Shown here one piece after another: positions 1-5,872 of a stretch of 8,400 nt of DNA. Origin of the DNA: an uncultured Clostridia bacterium (GTDB lineage Bacteria > Bacillota > Clostridia > Christensenellales > DTU072). The stretch lies in contig CAKRAY010000059.1 of NCBI GenBank assembly GCA_934296355.1, positions 1 through 8,400 of the forward strand, read 5' to 3'. Position 1 is the first letter of the stretch. Each line of letters starts with the position of its first letter. Both the position numbers and the translations under genes were made by a program. The notes beneath the pieces were generated by a model. The model did not search any database, was not told the origin of the DNA, and worked only from the letters and a program-made list of their open reading frames with translations.

Positions 1-103
1 GGATTAAAGAGGGCAAGAGTTTTTTCCGCGCGTAGAAAATCGAAGAAAAAAAATTATATTACGATATTTGTTTTATATGATTCTCGGGCGAGCAAGTAAA
101 TCT

Positions 104-133
104 TTGACATTTGCGTTTCTTTTATGTTATTAT
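104..133 (+). promoter_or_regulatory. Sigma-70/sigma-A-type promoter for the ppi-HAD operon
   Basis: A perfect -35 hexamer TTGACA (104-109) is followed after 18 nt by TATTAT (128-133), one mismatch from the -10 consensus. The predicted start of transcription is near 140, giving a leader of roughly 33 nt that contains the GGAGGG ribosome binding site (158-163) of the cyclophilin gene. There is no competing -35/-10 pair of similar quality in the leader. The assignment is by consensus match only. Confidence 0.75.
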
Positions 134-172
134 GTAGCCGATGATTATAATATAAACGGAGGGTAAGACAAA

Positions 173-679
173 ATGGCTTACGTAAAAAGCGAGAATCCTA
201 CTAATCTCGTAAAAATCGAAATGACCGACGGTCATTCTATGGTAATCGAACTCGATTCGACTTATGCGCCGCTCACCGTGGCGAACTTCAAACAACTCGT
301 TTCCGAAAAATTTTACGACGGCTTGATTTTCCACAGAGTAATAGCGGGCTTTATGATTCAAGGCGGCGACCCGACGGGTACGGGCATGGGCGGAAGCAAA
401 AAAGCGGTTAAAGGCGAATTCGCCGCGAACGGCGTTACCAATAACCTCAGTCATAAGAGGGGGGTTATCTCCATGGCGAGATCACAGTTTCCTAACAGCG
501 CGAGCAGTCAGTTCTTCATTTGCCACGCCGACGCCGATTTTCTCGACGGACAATACGCCGCGTTCGGTAAAGTCGTAGAGGGAATGGAAACCGTCGACCG
601 CATAGCGGGCGTACCGACCAACGCCGCGGACAGACCGTTGTCAGAGCAAAAAATGAAGCGCGTTTATTTCGTTAAATAA
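173..679 (+). CDS. Cyclophilin-type peptidyl-prolyl cis-trans isomerase
   Basis: This is a single-domain cyclophilin of 168 residues, the family's usual size. It catalyses cis-trans isomerisation of Xaa-Pro peptide bonds and so assists protein folding. The active-site block FHRVIAGFMIQGGDP (residues 53-67) carries Arg55, Phe60, Met61 and Gln63, matching the catalytic and substrate-pocket residues of cyclophilin A. SQFFI (112-116) and FLDG...FGKV (123-134) form the rest of the pocket. The cyclophilin A Trp of the cyclosporin site is replaced by Phe123, as in many bacterial members, which usually means weak cyclosporin binding. There is no signal peptide or membrane segment, so the protein should be cytoplasmic. 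The ATG at 173 is set by GGAGGG at 158-163, 9 nt upstream. It is the first gene of a two-gene operon with the HAD phosphatase 12 nt downstream. The family call is firm; the in vivo clients are unknown. Confidence 0.95.
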   Translation: MAYVKSENPTNLVKIEMTDGHSMVIELDSTYAPLTVANFKQLVSEKFYDGLIFHRVIAGFMIQGGDPTGTGMGGSKKAVKGEFAANGVTNNLSHKRGVISMARSQFPNSASSQFFICHADADFLDGQYAAFGKVVEGMETVDRIAGVPTNAADRPLSEQKMKRVYFVK

Positions 680-683
680 GGAG
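678..683 (+). promoter_or_regulatory. Ribosome binding site that fixes the HAD gene start
   Basis: AAGGAG overlaps the cyclophilin stop codon and lies 8 nt before ATG 692. An in-frame GTG at 683 shares its first base with this site and so could not use it. This argues for initiation at 692 and not at the longer open-frame start. Confidence 0.7.
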
Positions 684-691
684 TGAACACG

Positions 692-1492
692 ATGATTAAA
701 GTCAGAGAAGAAGATTTGGAACTTATTCGCGCTAAGCACGGTTTCGTATGCGATATGGACGGAGTCGTGTATCACGGAAATCAACTCCTTCACGGTGTGA
801 AAGAGTTCGTCGAATGGTTGAAAGCCCACGATAAAAGATTTTTGTTTTTAACTAACGCCAGCGGCAAAAGTCCCAAAGAATTGTGTCAAAAACTTCATCG
901 CATGGGCTTGGAAGTGGAAGAAAGTAACTTCTACACCTCCGCGCTTGCCACCGCGCGGTTTTTAAGCGGACAAGCGCCGGGTTGCAGCGCCTACGTTATC
1001 GGCGAACCCGGACTTTTTAACGCGTTGTACGAAGCGGGAATCACGCTTAACGACGTAGACCCCGATTACGTGGTCGTGGGCGAAACGTATAATTATAACC
1101 TCGACTGCATTTGCAAGGCGATGAGACTTGTAGAGAAAGGAGCGAAACTGATCGCCACCAACAGCGATATGACTTATCCCGACGAGTACGGTAACGTGCC
1201 CGCGTGTCGCGCCCTTGCCGCGCCGATAGAAATGACCACCGGTCGTCAAGCGTATTATATCGGCAAACCCAACCCGCTTATGATGCGCACGGCTTTGCAT
1301 ATGCTCGACTCTCACTCCGCCGACAGCGTTATGATTGGCGACAATATGCAAACGGACATTATCGCCGGTATCGAATCCGGTATGACGAGCGTGCTTGTTT
1401 TAAGCGGCGTTTCTACGTTGGAAAACATCAAAAAATACCCGTATCGGCCGACGTACGTGCTTAACGGCGTTTCCGATATTGCGGGCGTTTAG
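692..1492 (+). CDS. HAD-superfamily phosphatase, NagD-like (class IIA)
   Basis: This 266-residue protein has all four HAD motifs in order. Motif I is DMDGV (Asp21 nucleophile, Asp23 general acid/base), motif II is LTNAS (Thr54), motif III is Lys192 within GKPNP, and motif IV is GDNMQTD (Asp217, Asp222, the Mg2+ ligands). The long segment between motifs II and III (about 60-190) fits the C2-type cap of NagD, PNPase and pyridoxal-phosphatase-like enzymes. The GKPNP and GDNxxTDI signatures are typical of that group, which hydrolyses small phosphomonoesters such as nucleotides or sugar phosphates. The physiological substrate cannot be read from the sequence. There is no signal peptide, so a cytoplasmic location is expected. 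It is the second gene of the operon led by the prolyl isomerase, and transcription should end at the hairpin 50 nt downstream. An in-frame GTG at 683 is a less likely start. Confidence 0.9.
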   Translation: MIKVREEDLELIRAKHGFVCDMDGVVYHGNQLLHGVKEFVEWLKAHDKRFLFLTNASGKSPKELCQKLHRMGLEVEESNFYTSALATARFLSGQAPGCSAYVIGEPGLFNALYEAGITLNDVDPDYVVVGETYNYNLDCICKAMRLVEKGAKLIATNSDMTYPDEYGNVPACRALAAPIEMTTGRQAYYIGKPNPLMMRTALHMLDSHSADSVMIGDNMQTDIIAGIESGMTSVLVLSGVSTLENIKKYPYRPTYVLNGVSDIAGV

Positions 1493-1542
1493 GATACCTT
1501 AAAGCCACATATAAAACCCCTAATTAAACTAAATACAACTCT

Positions 1543-1584
1543 GCGGCGTTATCGAAAATCGAAACGCCGCTTGTTTTTTATTTT
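1543..1584 (+). terminator. Intrinsic terminator after the ppi-HAD operon
   Basis: The arms GCGGCGTT (1543-1550) and AACGCCGC (1563-1570) are perfect complements. The 12-nt interval can pair further, as TCGA-AAA-TCGA. The stem is followed at once by the T-rich tract TTGTTTTTTATTTT (1571-1584). This is a textbook rho-independent terminator starting 51 nt after the HAD stop codon. Confidence 0.92.
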
Positions 1585-1624
1585 CGACAAATCGTTTCGA
1601 TACCAAAAGACGCCGGTAAGTTTA

Positions 1625-1668
1625 TAGGCGGCGTTTTACGGGGGGGGGGGTACGAACGCCGAAGCCTA
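1625..1668 (+). repeat. Long inverted repeat with a poly-G loop
   Basis: TAGGC (1625-1629) and GGCGTT (1630-1635) pair with AACGCC (1655-1660) and GCCTA (1664-1668), leaving a 3-nt GAA bulge. TAC (1637-1639) can pair with GTA (1650-1652) near the top, so the loop is about ten G residues from the uninterrupted run of 11 G at 1640-1650. The downstream sequence becomes T-rich only from 1674, so this is at best a weak or backup terminator. It lies upstream of the promoter at 1713 and would not be part of the mRNA from that promoter. The pairing is directly visible; its function is unknown. Confidence 0.6.
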
Positions 1669-1712
1669 AAAATCTTATTTTTCTTAAACGTAACGTAATT
1701 GAACGCGTATTA

Positions 1713-1741
1713 TTGACAAATAACATATATAATATTATAAT
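1713..1741 (+). promoter_or_regulatory. Perfect consensus sigma-70/sigma-A promoter
   Basis: TTGACA (1713-1718) and TATAAT (1736-1741) are separated by exactly 17 nt, the optimal spacing. The sequence upstream is AT-rich (1667-1688) and could act as an UP element. The predicted transcription start near 1748 leaves a leader of about 27 nt before ATG 1775. No operator-like dyad overlaps the hexamers, so the promoter looks strong and constitutive unless an unrecognised factor acts on it. Confidence 0.88.
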
Positions 1742-1764
1742 AATATCGTCTTAGAAATTGCCAT

Positions 1765-1770
1765 GGAGGT
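1765..1770 (+). promoter_or_regulatory. Ribosome binding site that fixes the first lipoprotein start
   Basis: GGAGGT overlaps an in-frame ATG at 1763 and sits 4 nt before ATG 1775. The upstream ATG has no such site and would begin only about 15 nt from the predicted transcript start. Starting at 1775 also gives a standard MKK lipoprotein signal peptide. Confidence 0.75.
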
Positions 1771-1774
1771 AGTA

Positions 1775-2833
1775 ATGAAAAAGATTTTTGCTGTTATGAC
1801 GATTCTTTTAATAAGCGTGTTTCTTTTCTCGGCGTGCGCGCAAGTGACGACCACGATTATAGAGGACGTCTCGGGTAGCGACGAAAAAAAGAGCGAGGAT
1901 AAGAGTTACGTTTTCGAAAAGGACGACGAAGATTCCCCTTCGACGGAATCCGCAAAGAACGCCGATACCGTTTTTTCCGACTATACGTATTTAGGTTATA
2001 TCTATTACGGCAAATATCCCCAGTCGCTCGCCAAGCGCGACGCTTACAAGTTCGGTAGAATGAGTAAGATCAAGTACGGCAACACTAATTATTATTTGAG
2101 CGATTACGACAAAGAACTTTACGCCAAAGTAAGAGCCTCCGCTTACGGAAAGGGTTATAAGTTTTCCGACGACAGAGATATAGAGGACGGTGCGGAGTAC
2201 TACTTTAAGGTCGAGCCGATAAGATGGAACGTTTACGGTAAGGCGGACTTGCAAAGCGGCAAAGTACAGTTGTTTTTACTATGTAATCTGATTATCGATT
2301 CGAAGGCGTTTTTGTCCGACGATTCTTACGAGAGAAATATGGTAGACGGAGAGTATTACAACAAGAAAACGGGCGCGCTCGCCAATTCTTGGGCAAGCAG
2401 CGACGTAAGAAGTTGGCTTAACGATTCTTTCGTAAAAACGGCGTTTACCGAAAAGGAATTAAGCAATATCATACCGCGTAAAACTTCCGACGTTTCCGAC
2501 GTTTACGACGAGAATGACAACGAAGAATACGCTTACCTTATGACTTACCAACAAGCTGTCGCGATTAAAAACCCCGTCGCGCAAGTTTCCGACTACGCGA
2601 GAGTAAGAAGCACCTTTATCGCAATCGACGACGCGATATTCGGCAACGGACGTTATTGGCTGTGTTCTAACGGAAACAAGAGTTATCAAGCCGCCTACGT
2701 ATCCAATTACAACAATATCGTCAGTCAGGTAGGAGAAAGCGTGGGCGCGGCGTATATGGGAGTCAGACCCGCTATAACAATCAGCGCGGACTCCACCATA
2801 GAGATACTTACTAAAGAAGATAAGAAAAAATAA
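1775..2833 (+). CDS. Lipoprotein with a DUF6273-type domain
   Basis: The 352-residue product begins with a lipoprotein signal peptide: MKK, a hydrophobic stretch, then FSAC with the lipidated Cys21. The -3 residue is Phe where Leu is usual. A charged, Asp/Glu/Lys/Ser-rich linker follows (about 22-68) and should hold the domain off the membrane. The rest resembles DUF6273, a Firmicutes surface-protein domain, in the order of its hallmarks: YYGKYPQ (77-83), PIRWNV (148-153), DVRSWLN (210-216), YWLCSNG (294-300) and VRPAITI (330-336). The function of this domain is not established, and I infer only an extracellular, membrane-anchored role. It is the first gene after the consensus promoter, 13 bp before the APGM gene, so it should be well expressed. 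The domain call rests on remembered family patterns, not on a profile search. Confidence 0.78.
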   Translation: MKKIFAVMTILLISVFLFSACAQVTTTIIEDVSGSDEKKSEDKSYVFEKDDEDSPSTESAKNADTVFSDYTYLGYIYYGKYPQSLAKRDAYKFGRMSKIKYGNTNYYLSDYDKELYAKVRASAYGKGYKFSDDRDIEDGAEYYFKVEPIRWNVYGKADLQSGKVQLFLLCNLIIDSKAFLSDDSYERNMVDGEYYNKKTGALANSWASSDVRSWLNDSFVKTAFTEKELSNIIPRKTSDVSDVYDENDNEEYAYLMTYQQAVAIKNPVAQVSDYARVRSTFIAIDDAIFGNGRYWLCSNGNKSYQAAYVSNYNNIVSQVGESVGAAYMGVRPAITISADSTIEILTKEDKKK

Positions 2834-2836
2834 GGG
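2832..2836 (+). promoter_or_regulatory. Ribosome binding site that fixes the APGM start
   Basis: AAGGG overlaps the lipoprotein stop codon and lies 10 nt before ATG 2847. An in-frame GTG at 2838 would be only 1 nt from it. APGM-family proteins typically begin with the MKYII-like strand encoded from 2847, which supports the ATG. Confidence 0.65.
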
Positions 2837-2846
2837 CGTGAAACAA

Positions 2847-4049
2847 ATGAAATATATTATCGTTCTCGGGGACGGTATGGCGGACTGGCGTAAAGGTCCG
2901 CTCGGCAACGCCACTCCCTTAGAGAAAGCCAAAAAACCGAATATCGATAGACTTGCGCGAGAAGGACTCGTGGGTAAAATCGCTACCGTAGACGCGGGCT
3001 TCGCGCCGAGTAGCGATATCGCCAATTTAAGCATAATCGGTTACGACCCGAAAACTTGTTATACCGGTCGCTCGTCGTTCGAAGCGCTCAGTATGGGCGT
3101 CAACGTGCTGGAAAACGACGCGTGTTTAAGAACGAACCTCGTCACGCTCGGCGACGAAGACAAGTTCGAAGAAAAAACGATGATAGACTACTCCGCCGGA
3201 GAAATAAGCACGGAGGAAGCGAAAGAAATTATCAAAACCGTGAACGAATTCGCCGGCAACGGCATAATAGAGTTCTATCCGGGAGTGAGTTATCGCCATT
3301 GCGCGATAATCAGAGACGGCAACGGAATGAAACTCGAATTCACGCCGCCCCACGACATTACCGGTAAAAAAATAGGCGAGTACTTGCCCAAGGGCGAGGG
3401 TTCGGACGTGTTGATACAACTTATAAAGCAATCGGTAGAGACGCTGAAAAATCACCCGGTTAACGTTGAAAGACGCGCGCAAGGCAAGCGCGAAGCGAGC
3501 GCGATATGGTTTTGGGGCATGGGTACGAAACCGACGTTAGAGTCTTTCGAAGAGAAGTATAAACTCAGGGGCGCGATGATAAGCGCGACCGACCTTTTAC
3601 GCGGAATCGCCGTAGGCGCGGGCATGGACGTAATCAAAGTCAAAGGCGCTACCGGCAGGCTCGATACCGATTTTCTCGGCAAGGCGAAAGCCGCGGTCAA
3701 AGCGTTAAGAAACCACGACTACGTTTACGTGCATTTCGAAGCGCCCGACGAATGCGGACATCAAGGCGACGCCGAAGGAAAGATAAAGTCTATAGAAAAA
3801 ATCGACGAAGTCGTAGGGTATATAAGGAACGAACTCGAGAAACAATGCGTGGACTTTTGTATGGCGGTTTTACCCGACCACCTTACGCCGCTTAGTTTGA
3901 GAACGCACGTGGGAGAACCCGTACCTTACGTTATATATAATTCGAAGCGCCCCGCGGGCTGCGGCTTGGCTTATAACGAGTACGAAGCGGATAAGGGCTT
4001 GTACCTATCCAACGGCAGAGCGCTTTTGCAAGCGATGATGAAAAGTTAA
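2847..4049 (+). CDS. APGM-family cofactor-independent phosphoglycerate mutase (or homoserine kinase homologue)
   Basis: This 400-residue enzyme of the alkaline-phosphatase superfamily is the length of the archaeal-type 2,3-bisphosphoglycerate-independent mutase and not of the ~510-residue GpmI. Expected two-metal-site ligands are all present: Asp9 (GDGM), the nucleophile Ser56 in SSDIANLS, Asp301 and His305 in DECGH, Asp344-His345 in LPDHLTP, and His354 in RTHVGEP. GYDPKTCYTGR (65-75) and YPGVSYRH are further family hallmarks. The expected reaction is interconversion of 3- and 2-phosphoglycerate in glycolysis, in the cytoplasm. Some bacterial members of this clade have been annotated as homoserine kinases for threonine synthesis, and sequence alone does not settle which activity applies. 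The gene lies between the first lipoprotein and alaS with short gaps, so it is probably co-transcribed with them. No Thr-pathway gene is visible nearby. Confidence 0.85.
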   Translation: MKYIIVLGDGMADWRKGPLGNATPLEKAKKPNIDRLAREGLVGKIATVDAGFAPSSDIANLSIIGYDPKTCYTGRSSFEALSMGVNVLENDACLRTNLVTLGDEDKFEEKTMIDYSAGEISTEEAKEIIKTVNEFAGNGIIEFYPGVSYRHCAIIRDGNGMKLEFTPPHDITGKKIGEYLPKGEGSDVLIQLIKQSVETLKNHPVNVERRAQGKREASAIWFWGMGTKPTLESFEEKYKLRGAMISATDLLRGIAVGAGMDVIKVKGATGRLDTDFLGKAKAAVKALRNHDYVYVHFEAPDECGHQGDAEGKIKSIEKIDEVVGYIRNELEKQCVDFCMAVLPDHLTPLSLRTHVGEPVPYVIYNSKRPAGCGLAYNEYEADKGLYLSNGRALLQAMMKS

Positions 4050-4071
4050 ACATAATACTTAGGAGCAAAAA

Positions 4072-5844
4072 ATGAAAGAATTAACCACGAAACAACTTAG
4101 AGAAGAATACCTGAACTTTTTTAAGAGCAAGGGGCACGCCGTCATACCGAGCGCGTCCCTTATACCCGACAACGACCCCACCGTGTTGTTTACCACGGCG
4201 GGAATGCATCCGTTAGTACCGTATTTGTTGGGCGCGAAGCACCCCGAAGGCACCAGGCTTACCGACGTGCAGAAATGCGTGAGAACGGGCGATATCGACG
4301 AAGTCGGCGACGCCACGCACTGTACGTTTTTCGAAATGCTCGGCAACTGGTCGCTCGGAGATTACTTCAAAGAAGAAAGCATATCGTACAGTTACGAATT
4401 CCTGACTTCGGTTTTGGGCATACCTTCAGATAAAATTGCGGTAACCGTATTCAAGGGCGACGAAGATTGCGGCGCGGATACGTTCAGCGCGGGAGTTTGG
4501 GAAAAGAAAGGCATTAAGAAAGAGAATATTTTCTACTTGCCTAAGAAAAACAACTGGTGGGGACCCGCCGGAATAACCGGACCTTGCGGACCCGACACCG
4601 AGATTTTCTTCATTACCGGCAAGGATAAGTGCTGCGACGAGTGTTCTCCCGCTTGCGATTGCGGCAGATACGTCGAGATTTGGAACAACGTGTTTATGGA
4701 ATTCAACAAGAACGCGGACGGCACTTTCTCGCCGCTCGCGCAAAAGAACGTCGATACCGGTATGGGACTGGAAAGAACGGTAGCGATGCTTAACGGATAC
4801 GAATCGGTATACGATATCGACGTTTTCAAACCCGTTATAGAATTCATTAACGCCAAAGCGGGTAAGCCCGAAGTCAGAGCGACGAGAATAATCGCCGACC
4901 ATATCAGAACGGCAACGTTTATGTTGGGCGACGAAAAGGGCGTTACGCCGAGCAACGTGGACCAAGGTTATATTCTGAGAAGACTTATAAGAAGAGCGGT
5001 GCGGTTTGCTCGTACTATCGAACTCGATACCGACGCTTTGAAGGAAATCAGCAATAAGTATATCGAAACCTACGCTCCGTATTACGAAGAACTCGAAGCG
5101 AATAAAGAAAAGATTATTAAAGAACTCGACCTCGAAATCGAGCGTTTCAACAAAACCGTAGCGCAAGGTTTGAAAGAGTTTGAAAAACTTATCGGCTATA
5201 TCCAAAACAATCGTATGAGCGGTAAAGCGGCGTTCAGGCTTTACGATACGTTCGGTTTTCCGATAGAAATGACCGTAGAACTCGCCAAAGACAACGGTAT
5301 CACCGTGGACGTGGAAGGTTTTGAAAAAGCGTTCAAAGAGCATCAAGAAAAATCTCACGCCGGCGCGGAGCAAAAGTTCAAGGGCGGACTTGCGGACAAC
5401 AGCGTACAAACAAGTAGGCTTCATACCGCTACGCACCTTCTCAACGCGTGCTTGAAAAAAGTTCTAGGCGACGACAACATTCAACAAAAAGGCAGTAACA
5501 TTACCGCGGAAAGATTGCGTTTCGACTTCAACTTCCCGCGTCCGCTCACACCCGAAGAGATAAAAGCGGTAGAAGATATGGTTAATAAGATTATAGAAGA
5601 GAAAGTTCCCGTCGTATGCAGAGAAATGCCCGTAGAAGAAGCAAGAAAACTCGGCGCAGTGGGCGTGTTCGCAAGCAAATACGGCGACATAGTAAAGACC
5701 TACACGATAGGCGACTATTCTATGGAAATTTGCGGCGGACCTCACGCGAGCAACACGGGCGAACTCGGACACTTCACCATCACGAAAGAGCAGTCTTCTT
5801 CGAGCGGAATAAGAAGAATAAAAGCGGTCATTACCGGTTGCTGA
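4072..5844 (+). CDS. alaS: Alanyl-tRNA synthetase, compact form without beta-barrel and C-Ala domains
   Basis: This class II synthetase charges tRNA-Ala with alanine in the cytoplasm. The catalytic core is intact: TTAGMHP (41-47), QKCVRTGDIDEVG (67-79), FFEMLGNWSLGDYF (86-99), the GPCGPDTE loop and motif 3 DTGMGLERT (228-236). The editing domain has its zinc-site residues, HTATH (His451, His455) and CGGPH (Cys554, His558), so Ser/Gly clearance should be retained. The protein is 590 residues against about 870 for the usual bacterial enzyme. The editing motif follows the tRNA-binding helical region directly, without the usual beta-barrel insert, and the chain stops just after the IRRIKAV segment, so C-Ala is absent. 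The TGA is followed two codons later by TAG and then the next gene, with no remnant of C-Ala. Spirochaete enzymes such as that of Borrelia are of similar short length. Five Cys cluster at 187-197. AGGAG at 4061-4065 serves ATG 4072. Confidence 0.95.
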   Translation: MKELTTKQLREEYLNFFKSKGHAVIPSASLIPDNDPTVLFTTAGMHPLVPYLLGAKHPEGTRLTDVQKCVRTGDIDEVGDATHCTFFEMLGNWSLGDYFKEESISYSYEFLTSVLGIPSDKIAVTVFKGDEDCGADTFSAGVWEKKGIKKENIFYLPKKNNWWGPAGITGPCGPDTEIFFITGKDKCCDECSPACDCGRYVEIWNNVFMEFNKNADGTFSPLAQKNVDTGMGLERTVAMLNGYESVYDIDVFKPVIEFINAKAGKPEVRATRIIADHIRTATFMLGDEKGVTPSNVDQGYILRRLIRRAVRFARTIELDTDALKEISNKYIETYAPYYEELEANKEKIIKELDLEIERFNKTVAQGLKEFEKLIGYIQNNRMSGKAAFRLYDTFGFPIEMTVELAKDNGITVDVEGFEKAFKEHQEKSHAGAEQKFKGGLADNSVQTSRLHTATHLLNACLKKVLGDDNIQQKGSNITAERLRFDFNFPRPLTPEEIKAVEDMVNKIIEEKVPVVCREMPVEEARKLGAVGVFASKYGDIVKTYTIGDYSMEICGGPHASNTGELGHFTITKEQSSSSGIRRIKAVITGC

Positions 5845-5872
5845 AAATAGATAAGAGAAAAGAGGAATTATT

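Larger units (their letters stand above)
1493..1774. other. Intergenic region between the two operons
   Basis: These 282 bp hold no gene I can support. In order they contain the terminator of the upstream operon (1543-1584), a hairpin with a poly-G loop (1625-1668), an AT-rich perfect palindrome AAAAAT-CTT-ATTTTT (1668-1682), the tandem ACGTAACGTA (1689-1698), a consensus promoter (1713-1741), and the ribosome binding site of the downstream lipoprotein gene. The motif CGGCGTT or its complement recurs at 1544-1550, 1563-1569, 1610-1615 (six bases), 1629-1635 and 1655-1661, so several alternative stems are possible. Confidence 0.8.

Noticed and set aside
1..35. Possible C-terminal tail of an upstream gene (a short frame from base 3 ending in TAG at 33-35)
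   Set aside because: Only ten codons are visible, with no homology handle, and another frame stays open to 99. It cannot be distinguished from noncoding sequence.
83..92. CTCG-GG-CGAG inverted repeat upstream of the first promoter
   Set aside because: A 4-bp stem with a 2-nt loop and no following T-tract is too weak for a terminator or operator call.
146..151. TATAAT as an alternative -10 box for the cyclophilin gene
   Set aside because: There is no acceptable -35 at the right distance, and the transcript would start inside the ribosome binding site. The TTGACA/TATTAT pair at 104-133 is far better.
1204..1464. Alternative + strand frame inside the HAD phosphatase gene
   Set aside because: It is embedded in a gene with all four HAD motifs and its Arg/Tyr-rich product looks like an out-of-frame translation.
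2459..3034. Minus-strand open frame of 191 codons spanning the lipoprotein-APGM junction
   Set aside because: It overlaps two clearly supported + strand genes, carries no family motif, and is best explained as a shadow of their codon usage.
4426..5436. Long minus-strand open frame of 336 codons opposite alaS
   Set aside because: It lies wholly within a well-conserved gene. Its product is rich in Phe, Arg and Val as expected from antisense GAA/TTC-rich codons, it shows no recognisable motif, and no ribosome binding site or promoter stands out.
5842..5872. Frameshift or premature stop cutting off the AlaRS C-terminus
   Set aside because: A second stop follows two codons later and the next gene starts after 28 bp. 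No C-Ala sequence is present in any frame, so the short form is genuine.
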